Source: Cafeteria roenbergensis (lineage: Eukaryota; Sar; Bigyra; Bicosoecida; Cafeteriaceae). From it: a stretch of DNA of 64,000 nucleotides. The notes beneath the pieces were generated by a model that was given only the letters and a program-made list of their open reading frames with translations, was not told the DNA's origin and made no database searches. The position numbers and the translations under genes were made by a program. Location of the stretch: positions 186,001 to 250,000 of the forward strand of contig VLTN01000051.1 of the NCBI GenBank assembly GCA_008330645.1, written 5' to 3'. Positions 25,601 through 33,400 of this stretch are shown piece by piece (the stretch's first letter is position 1; each line of letters opens with the position of its first letter).

Positions 25601-27549
25601 TCCTGGTCAGCTGACGCCCCGTCGACGGCGTCGGCCACCGCCTCCGCGACGCTGCCGCCCCCCAGCAGGCGCGCCAGCGACCGCTCTGCCCGCTCCAGCG
25701 CCCCCACAAAGTAAGCCGGCTCCAGCCGCAGCTGGCCTGAGGGGTCCGTTGCGGCTGCCCGGGCCCAGTGCTCTGCCGCCGCGTCGAAGCCCGCCAGCGC
25801 ACCCAGGGGGGGCGCCGCTCCCGGCGAAACCGCGGGGTCAGTAAGCCACGCCATCAGCGAAGGGGAGCCGTTGAACGGGTCGCATCGCGCAACCGCAACT
25901 GCAACCGCTGCGTCCGCGCCGGCAACGGCCGCCACGTCATTGGGCGTCGGACGATAGTGGCCCGGAGGGCTGCCTCCCCACCCGGCGAAACCGCTCCCCA
26001 GAGCGGCAGCTTCGCGAAGGTGGCTTGGCACGGACAGCCCGAAGGCTCTGCCAGTCTGCAGCAGCGCCTCCAGCAGCGGGTCCGCGCCGATGTCCAGCGC
26101 GGTTTCGCCGGGTCCGACGGCCACGACTGGGCGACCCAGCGCCGCGCCGGCTTCGGAAGTGTCCGTTGGAAGCGCCGGCGCGGTCGCCACGGCAGCAGAC
26201 CTCACCGCGGTGGTGCGCCGACGTCGCTCCTCGCCGCGAAACCGCAGGGCCCTCGCTGCCGCATCGTCGGTCGGGATCCGGACCCCGCCAGGCAGCCTTG
26301 GCGCGTGCCGCGACGACGTCGTCGTCGACGATGTTGCTCCGCCACACGGGTGATGGCGGCGAGACTGGCTCGTTGACGCGGCCTTGACTCGCCCCCCGGC
26401 TCTGCCGGACGTGGTGCTCCAGGCCGGCGCCCCATACGCCGCGCCTGCTCTGCGATTTCGTCGCGGTGGCAGGGCCGGATCTGACGGGTCCTCGTCGTCC
26501 TCCTCCTCGTCGTCGTCGCCAGCTGACTCAGGGTCGACGTCGTCTTTGGCCTCGGCACCATCGGCGGCAGAGCCAGCCTCTCCAGCAGAGCCAGCGTGCA
26601 ACACAGTGCGAGACTGAGACTGCGCCTGTGTCGCGGACGCGCTGGTGACACTTCCGCCGCCACGGCCTCCGCTTCCGCCGCCGACGCCTCGTCCTCCAAC
26701 TCGACCAGACGACGAGAACGGTTTCACCGCCGACGTCGTTGCGAGGCCGCCGTCGCCGTCGTCCTGCAAAAACGCCATGAAGCCAAGCTGCAGAGCCTCC
26801 AGCTCTGCCGGCAGAGCCTCTAGGTGGGATCCGAAGTGCGTCCGCAGCTCACCCCTCCCGCGGCCGCGGCTCGACGCCGTGGAGGCGTCTCCCAGCTCGG
26901 CAGAGCTGGCCACAGAGGCGCTCGCTGACTTCATGTGGAGCGACGTCGACGACGCATACGGGGCGATGAGCGACGCTCTCGCGCCGATGCCGGTGAGCGA
27001 CGCCCTCGCACCAAAGTGCGTCGCTCCCCAGTCGCTCTCTCCGCCGTCCGGCAGAGCTGGAAGGATTCCCGATGTGACAGAGTCGAAGCGCCGCGGCAGA
27101 GCCGCAGACAGGTCCTCAAGCAACGCCCTTGGGAAGCGGCTGGCTGGGCCCGTCGCCAGGGCGGCGAGCGACGCTGCGTCGGGCACCGGAAACGCCGCCG
27201 GGCTCGACCACAGCACCGGCGGCCGCGGCGGGCGGATCGACGCGCCGAGAGACGACGAAACCGCGGCAGCAGCGGCGGCTGCCCCGAGCGGACCGGCTCT
27301 GTCCGGAAGGATTCCCTGCTCCCTCGCCGCCGCGATTGAGCGACGCGTCCGCTCGATGCAGAGCAACACCCTGTGCGCCGCCTCCACGCGCGCTCTGGTG
27401 AGGTCGCCCCCTGAGCGCACCGCCGCCAGCATGGCGGCAGAGCCGGCGTCCATGGAGGCGCGGACGCGGCGGCGCCACTCGGCGTGTCGGAGGGCCGTTG
27501 CCAGCGCGCGGCGCGCCAATCGCAGGTGCTTCGTGCGGTTTCGCCGCAT
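6670..27549 (-). CDS. Giant (~6,960 aa) ankyrin-repeat / TRAF-type zinc-finger low-complexity protein, single exon
   Basis: One frame is open for ~21 kb and stops at 6672-6670. I place the start at the ATG at 27549 (MRRNRTKHLRL, a basic helical N-terminus). The frame extends to an ATG at 27825, but only through a 62-bp tandem duplication that changes frame. Structured islands lie in a sea of Ala/Gly/Ser/Arg-rich sequence: ankyrin block A (about 25040-24440; TPLLWAAGAGQAATVRLLL), a TRAF-type zinc-finger cluster with repeated CxxGCG patterns (about 15840-15590), ankyrin block B (about 13215-12730; HTALTAACSAGHWEVAHHLLEAG) followed by a basic helical coil, isolated repeats near 11580-11450 and 8700-8500, and a C-terminal ankyrin block (about 7190-6800; SPLMLAAGAGRLRAVALLLERG). 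A polyQ-polyA tract and many in-frame minisatellites interrupt it. A scaffold or ubiquitin-related role is only inference. The length is exceptional, and an assembly or annotation fusion cannot be excluded from sequence alone. Confidence 0.8.
7224..7310. repeat. Degenerate trinucleotide/hexanucleotide repeat encoding Gly/Thr/Ser
   Basis: Plus-strand words such as GCTGCTAGTGCC and GTGCCGGTGCCG alternate. On the minus strand they encode alternating G-T and T-S-S-G units near the C-terminus of the giant protein. It is in frame and imperfect. Confidence 0.7.
12207..12254. repeat. 12-bp minisatellite, four units, inside the giant gene
   Basis: There are four units of CGTCAGCTGATC or TGTCAGCTGATC. 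The unit contains the palindrome-like core TCAGCTGA. On the minus strand it encodes D-R/G-S-A repeats, in frame with the giant ORF. Confidence 0.9.
15283..15330. repeat. 12-bp minisatellite, four units, inside the giant gene
   Basis: There are four units of GCCAGCGCCCAA, the last one diverged. On the minus strand they encode a GLGA repeat just after the zinc-finger region in protein order. Confidence 0.85.
16016..16090. repeat. 15-bp minisatellite, five units, encoding Gly-Phe repeats
   Basis: There are five units of CCTCCAAAGCCGCCA/G. On the minus strand they encode GGGFG repeats, a phenylalanine-glycine low-complexity tract similar in composition to FG-rich phase-separating segments. Any functional similarity is speculative. 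Confidence 0.9.
18858..18923. repeat. 18-bp minisatellite, about 3.7 units, inside the giant gene
   Basis: The unit is GGCTCTGCCGGGCAGCGT with one substitution in copy three. On the minus strand it encodes RQSHAA repeats. Each unit carries the recurrent word GCTCTGCC, so the minisatellite looks built from that word. Confidence 0.9.
21569..21658. repeat. 18-bp minisatellite, five units, inside the giant gene
   Basis: There are five units close to GTGGCTGCGGCGTGGTCC. On the minus strand they encode DHAAAT / DHAPAT repeats, in frame. Confidence 0.9.
22547..22592. repeat. 12-bp minisatellite encoding GSAE repeats
   Basis: Three perfect GATCCTTCCGCA units are followed by a diverged fourth. On the minus strand they encode GSAE repeats. 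The unit contains GATCCTTCC, one of the words that recurs singly across the whole giant gene. Confidence 0.9.
22613..22679. repeat. Adjacent GCC and CTG trinucleotide runs (polyAla and polyGln)
   Basis: A GCC run (about 22613-22641) abuts a CTG run (about 22642-22679). On the minus strand this reads about twelve Gln followed by about twelve Ala. Pure trinucleotide runs like these are likely length-polymorphic. Confidence 0.95.
23902..24005. repeat. AGCACC hexanucleotide microsatellite encoding Gly-Ala repeats
   Basis: About seventeen near-perfect AGCACC units with a few substitutions toward the right end. On the minus strand they encode an alternating Gly-Ala tract between ankyrin block A and the following disordered region. 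Confidence 0.9.
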
Positions 27550-27882
27550 GCGGACGATGATGCGCGTGGCACGGCGAAGCTTCTGCGGTGATGGGGCGGA
27601 GATGGGGCGGTGATAGGAGGGGCGGTGGTGATGGGGGAGGGGGCGGTGATGGGTCACGGGCGGCGTCAGAAGCAGGGCCAGCGATGGAAGAGCTGGGCGG
27701 CGGGGCGGTGATGGGTCACGGGCGGCGTCAGAAGCAGGGCCAGCGATGGAAGAGCTGGGCGGCGGGGCGGTGGCCTGGGTGAGAGACGCAAAGGACCGCT
27801 GCACGAAGGGGCCGCCGCTGCCCACCCCCCCCCCATGGGCCGCGTGTGCCGGGCCCAGCGATGCGGGGTGGTCGTCAAGGCC
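27550..27882. other. Spacer / leader of the giant gene containing a 62-bp duplication
   Basis: This is the short region between the stop of the small upstream gene and the preferred start of the giant gene. The giant frame is open through it, but the sequence is dominated by a frame-breaking tandem duplication, so I treat it as leader rather than coding. Confidence 0.5.
27640..27763. repeat. Two perfect tandem copies of a 62-bp unit
   Basis: Copy one is 27640-27701, copy two 27702-27763, and a third begins at 27764 and breaks off after about 9 bp. The unit length is not a multiple of three, unlike the minisatellites inside the giant ORF, so the copies are read in different frames. This argues that the region is not selected as coding. 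Confidence 0.92.
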
Positions 27883-28406
27883 TCATCGCTGCAGCTTGAC
27901 AATCGCCACAACGTCGACTGAGGGGCGCATTGCGGCATTCCGCGGCCGGTCCAGGGATGCCCCCAGGCGATCCGCTACCCAGGCAGTGTGTGCCGCGGCT
28001 GTGCCGGGGACGGTGGGGCCCAGCCGCCCGCTTCCGGCCGCACGGCGGTCGCGCTTGCGGCGCGGGCAGCCAAATCGCCGAGCGCCGGCGGCAGCGCGGA
28101 AAAATCGCGCGCAGCGCTCACCTCAGCAACGGCGTCCTGGCGCGTCATGCGCGCCCACTCGGCTGGCAGGCGGCCCTTGCCGTCGCGCTCCCGCAGCAGG
28201 CACAGCAGCGGGGCGTCGAACCCAGTGGCCTCTGCCAGGCGCAGCAGCGGCGCCAGCATGCGGTCGAAGGCGGCCTCGTCTGTCGCGATGGCACGGATGA
28301 GCGGGGTGACCTCGAACTTGAGCTGGGCCTGCTGGGCGCGCCGCTGCTTTTCGCGCTCGGCGGCGGCCAGCGCGCCTCCCACGCCGGGCCGTGCGGTTGC
28401 GGCCAT
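27883..28406 (-). CDS. Small two-exon gene, about 151 aa, function unknown
   Basis: The start is the ATG at 28406. Exon 1 (28406-28122) begins MAATARPGVGG and continues as an Ala/Arg-rich helix, then LKFEVTPLIRAIATDEAAFDR and a leucine-rich helical stretch. A clean donor GAG|GTGAGC follows. Reading through gives a frame ending at 27975, but the alternative frame downstream (TAWVADRLGASLDRP ... VDVVAIVKLQR, stop TGA at 27885-27883) looks more like protein. A 68-bp phase-0 intron (28121-28054) with acceptor GCAAG connects the two. The acceptor is not the usual CAG, so the second exon is tentative. I do not recognise the family. It lies head-to-tail ahead of the giant gene, about 330 bp from its preferred start, with no sign that the two are functionally linked. 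Confidence 0.5.
28054..28121 (-). other. Proposed 68-bp intron of the small gene
   Basis: The donor GTGAGC is canonical. The acceptor AAG is the only one I found that keeps phase with the downstream VDVVAIVKLQR frame. A transcript would settle it. Confidence 0.45.
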
Positions 28407-30468
28407 GCTGGCGAGGCGCTGGCCAGGCCGTAGCAGGGCCCGGGGACGCGATGCGGCCCCCAGGCGGGATCGGCGAGAACGCTCCCGGGCCGACTGCCCT
28501 CGGCGCGGTCCCTGGGACGCTGTGCGGGGCGTGCCAGGGCGGTCTCGATGCGCTTGCGTGCCATTCGCCGTTTGCAAGGGGGGGCTCTGCCGAGCACTGC
28601 GCCGTCGCGCGCTCGCGCCCGTTCGCGCGCCGGCCTCGGCGGGGTGTGGGCCTTGCCGCTTTGATTCCAAGAGCAGCTTCGTGGCGAATACGCACACACT
28701 TTTGCCGCGCGCGTCATTCCGCTGCGCATTGCCTCGGGGCAATGAAGACTCGCCCTGACTCGTGACTTGTTTTGCATTTGCTTCTGCTCCGGCAACCGCC
28801 GTAGTTGTAGCCCGCAGTTCTGAAACAGCAATTGCGGCTTTGCCCAGAGTTGTGAGCCTTCGCCGATTCATCGCCCCCCCCCCCCCGCCTTCAGTCCTGG
28901 CCTTCGACTGCAAGGCCTGGAACCCGCCGTCGCAGGCTTGCGGGGCCCTGGCCACCGGGCCTCGCTGGCCGTGGCGCGCGGTGCCAGGCGTCGAGCGGCC
29001 GGGCGGGTGCGGAGCGGGCGAACGAGTGTCCGATCCAGCCCCGGACGCGCACGCGCGTCGCCCCGCGACCGCCGCCCCCGGCGACAGCAGCGGCGGGGAG
29101 CCAGGTGGCTCGCTTTCCACGCCGCCCCGGAGAGTGGCTGTGCCTGCTCGACCACGGCCGCCTCGCATTCGCGGCGGGCTCGCTCTCTGTTGAGGTTGCG
29201 GGCAAACGGCAAGACTATTTCGCCAGTGCAACGCCGCTCGCAGCGCTGCCAACGCCGAGGGCTTCCTGAGCAAGGCTTCCCGCGCCGAGTCGCCCTCCTC
29301 CCGCCCTTCCCACCCCTGGGCCGTCGTGTGCTCCGTCGGGAGGCCTCGCGCCGGAGGACCGCGCGTGCGGAGCCGCCGCTGGTGCGACGTGCGTCCGGTT
29401 GCATCGCTTCGCTACGGTGCTCTGGACCCCGTGTCCACGCCGAAGCGCAGCCACTATGCCCCCGCCGAGGCACGCGCACGCCAATGGCGCGGTCGTTGCG
29501 AGAGGTGGGGCATCTGCGCGGCGGGGCGCGGGGGCAGAAGGCCTTTCCGCGGGCGCGCCAAGGCGGGAGGGCGCTCGGACCTCGTTCCGTCTCAGCCTGC
29601 CGAGCGATCCGCGCGTCACCAACCGATCAGACAGCACGGTTGTCGCGGAAGGACAACTCGCCTCCACACAGGCCTCGCCCGCCCCGCGCCCACAACCGCG
29701 CCGGACCCCGCCATCGCAGGCGAGTCGCTCTCCGGACGGAAGCTCCGAGTGGGTTGCTCAGGGGCAGGGGGCGCGGTCCGAGCGCTGGCGGGCCTCGCCG
29801 GGGCGCTGCGCGAGCGCCGGGCCAATCGGCGCAACTGCCCTGCTCCACGCCGAGCAGAGCGACGCGAGGCTTCCACGGCGCGCCCTCGCTGCCACCTTGG
29901 ACCCTCGCAGCAGCTGTCGGGAAACCACAGCGCGCGCTGACGAGCCCCCCAAAGCGACGCTCAGGCCACTCGTGAGCAAGCGAGCCCGCGCGCAGGCGGC
30001 GCAGGCGGCGCAGGGCTCCCCGGCGGAATGGCCCGTGGAAGCAGTTGCCGACGAGCGCTCCGACGACTGAACCGCCAACGCAGGCGCCAGAGCCCTCCCC
30101 GCGCCGCCGCCAGCGGGCACCCCTTGCCCCGAACTCGCCCTTCAAGGGCACGGCAGGGGCTGCCCCACCCTCCCCCTCGGCCGGCCGGGCTGGTGACGCG
30201 CGCCCGGCCCAGAACCGCCCTCTCGCTTGACCCACCAACCCGTTGCTCAGGCATCCGGCCACGCGCCTTCGCCCGAGCGTACGTCTGCGCCGCCGCGCCC
30301 CGCCGCGCCCCGCCCCGCCCCGCCCTGCCCTGCCTCCCCAAACCTTGAGTGGCCTGGACCCTGACTGCCCCCTTCCCTCCCCGTCCCCCCCGCCCCAATT
30401 TTCCGTCCCGCCCGACGTCGCAGTTGCCCAGGCGCCAGCTCTTGCAGCCAACAACGCAGCCCAGCCTT
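28407..30468. other. Divergent intergenic region, about 2 kb, no gene recognised
   Basis: This lies between the minus-strand small gene and the plus-strand receptor gene. It holds several Arg/Pro/Gly-rich ORFs on both strands that look like GC-driven noise. A run of 13 C at 28874-28886 followed by GCCTTCAG resembles the poly-C acceptor of the receptor gene's intron, so a 5' non-coding exon is possible. Parts near 28690-28860 are noticeably less GC-rich. Confidence 0.4.
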
Positions 30469-33400
30469 ATGCGCTCCTCCACTCTCGCTCTGGCCCTCGT
30501 GGCCGCAGCGGCCTGCGCCGTGCGCGCGGCCGAGCTTCCCCCCGGCGTTGTGTCGCGGTGGGTGGCGTCGGAGGCCACGGACGCGTTCGGCCAGCCCGTC
30601 GGCGACGGGGACTCGATTGCAGGTGTTCCTGACGAGGTGGGCGACGACCCGCTCGACGGCCCGGCGTCGGCGCCAAAGGCGCGCCTCTCTGCCCGCGGCT
30701 GCCACACATCCATGTCGTACGAGTCTTCCCGCTATCTGTCCACGCGCGATGCGGACGGCGACCTGGACCCCGACGGCGAGGAATGGCTCGTTTACATCGT
30801 GGGAAAGCAGACTGGCACGGCCAAGGGCCACGCCGTCGACCGCCACGGCGACCGCTGGCGCTTCGCAATGCTTCGGGGCCTCGCGTACACCCTCTCCACG
30901 GTCCTCATTGACCGCTACACGACCCCCACGGTCAAAGCGGCCACCAAAATGCCCGACACCGTGAGATTGTCCCGCGCCGCCGCAAATCGTTTCCGCCCGA
31001 GCTTGCGATGCAACCGTGCCAACCTCGTTCCCAGCGCCCCCCCCCCCCCCGCCTTCTATCCCGTGCCTGCAGCTGAACATGTGGTCCGTGTGGGCCACTC
31101 ACATCAAGCGGGTCGGCACCTCGGAGGTGTGGCAAGCCGTCGTGATGGACAACAACGACGACTCTGCTGCAACCGGCGGCGGCATCTCCGGGAACGACAG
31201 CGACACCTTCACCGGAAACATTACCATGTCCGGCAGCACGTTTTACCTGGGCGGCAGTGTCTCGAGCTTCCAGGGCGAGATCCTCGAGGCAGGCGTGCTG
31301 CGCCGCAAGGACATCGACCGCGACGCCCTGCAAGCCTTCCTGGACGAGCGTTACCACCTCGCCTGCCCCGAGCTGGCCCCCGCGGGCTCCGCGGCGGCCC
31401 AGCGGGCAGTGACCCCCGCGCTTTCCAACAAGGACGCCGACTGCTCAATCGCCGGCTCGCCGGCCGCGCGCGACCTGGGGTCTTGCACGCAGACCTGCGC
31501 CGCCGGCGCCTCGCGCGTGGCCGGCACCGCTGCCCATATCTGCAACACCGGCGCGTGGTCCGGCAGCCCCATCGTCTGCGAGGGCGTGTGCCCGCAGGTG
31601 GCCGCGCCCGCCTCCTCCTCCGTCTGCTACCAGGTGGCCCTCGGCCTCGACTTCGGCGCCACGCAGGCGGGCGGCAAGAGCGGCACCGCCGGCCTCGCCG
31701 AGGGCCCCCTCCGCCAGCTGACCGCCAGCCCGGCCGTCCCCTCGACCCTCCTGGGCCAGCTCTGGTCCATCGACGGCACCTCCGGCGTGGTGCGCTCCAA
31801 CGCCTCCGGGAGCTGCGACCCCGCCGCCACCCCCTCCGCCCTCGTCCACTCCAACCCGCTGTGGGCGTCCTTCGTGTCGGCATCCTCCGCCGTCGCGGTC
31901 GACGTCACTCTCGGTTTCACCGCCTCCTCCACCGGCACCGGCTCTCTGGGCGTGGTCACCCGCTACAGGGACGTCGACAACTATCTCCGCCTCACCGTGT
32001 CGCTCAACTACCCCGATAACGACCCCGGAACCGACCCGGCCACCGCCCTCAACGCCATGGCCACCCTCGAGTCGGTGCGCGCCGGCGCGGTTTCGTCGCT
32101 TGCCAGCGGGGTCATCGCCGCCGACGACTTCGACGGCACCCAGGCCCTCCGCCTGCGGCTGTGGGTGAAGCAGGCGTCGCTCGTCGTCTACGCGGGGCCC
32201 CAGACGTGGCCCGCTGCCGACCAGGCCGACGCTCCCCGGGCGTACGGGTTCGGCCCGCCCGCCGGCGGCGGCAGCGGCTTCGGCAGCGAAATCGTCAACC
32301 CCGTCAACATGGAGGGGGCCGGCAGCGTGCCGATGGCAGGCATGTCCCCCAGCGGTTTCGCCGGGTGGAGCACGTTCTCGGCGTCGGTGACGAACCTGGA
32401 CCACGGCGAGGACACGGCGGGACTTTACTCCGACGGCGCCGGCTGGTTCGACGACCTGGTGGTGTCGACGGATTGCCAGGCCGGGCGCGCGTGCCAGTAC
32501 GGCTCCTCGACGATGCAGTGCGTGCACGGCTGCGCGGTGGGATACCAGGCGGCAAACGGCACGCAGCAGCGCACGTGCAACGCCGGCACGACGTCGGGGT
32601 CGGTCGGCGCCTGGTCCGGGGAGGAGCTGCGCTGCGCCCCCGTCAAGCCGGCGGTGCCCCCCGGGCTGGAGCCCTTTGACGTGCCGGAGAACAGCCTCGT
32701 CGACACGCCGGTGGGCACGCCGCTGAGCGAGGTGGTCAAGAGCAACGCGAGCGACGTCGCCATCCTGTTCAGCCTGCAGGGCACCGGCCACATGCGCAAC
32801 GGCCAGGCCGTGTTCAAGATCGCGGGATGCTCGGGCCAGGTGTACGTTGACAACGGCGGCAGCGCCAACCTCAACCACGAGACTGACCCGCGCTTCGACA
32901 TCACCGTGGCCGCCACGCCCAACGGCGAAGTGGCCTCCGCCACCACCTTCGTCGTGACGATCATGGTGACCGACGTCGACGAGGCGCCCGTGCTGGTATC
33001 GCCGGCCAACCGCTCCGTGAACGAGGCGGCCTCCCCCGGCTCGGACATCGGCCTGCCGCTGGAGTGGAGCGACCCTGACTGCCCCGACATCGCGACGTGC
33101 GACTCGACGCCGGCGTTCACCATCGTGGGCGGGTCGCCTGCGTCCTGGCAGACGGGCGGCGCGAGCGGGCAGCCCGTGTTCGCGCTGGGCAACACCACCG
33201 GCCAGCTGGTGGTCGGCGCCGGCGGCGGCCTAGACTTCGAGACGCTCAGCGAGTACACGCTCACCGTTCGCGCGGCCTCGCCCGCGGACAACTCGCTCTT
33301 CTCAACGGCCACCGTGGTGATTTACGTGCTGGACGGGCCAGACCCGCCCTTCGCGCCGATGAACCAGCCCCCCATCTCGGTCGAGGCGCCCGACGTGTCC

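Noticed and set aside
6670-27549. Splitting the giant ORF into several genes at the low-complexity tracts
   Set aside because: There are no internal stops, no intervening promoter-like or lower-GC spacers, and the minisatellites preserve frame throughout.
27550-27825. ATG at 27825 as the start of the giant gene
   Set aside because: It lies only 58 bp from the neighbouring gene's stop and reads through a 62-bp duplication that breaks the frame.
28407-29273. N-terminal extension of the small minus-strand gene to an ATG at 29273
   Set aside because: The added residues are Arg/Gly/Pro-rich noise, and protein-like sequence begins only at MAATARPGVGG (28406).
28938-29975. A 345-codon plus-strand ORF in the divergent spacer
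   Set aside because: Extremely Arg/Pro-rich with no hydrophobic core or recognisable motif; typical of GC-rich non-coding DNA.
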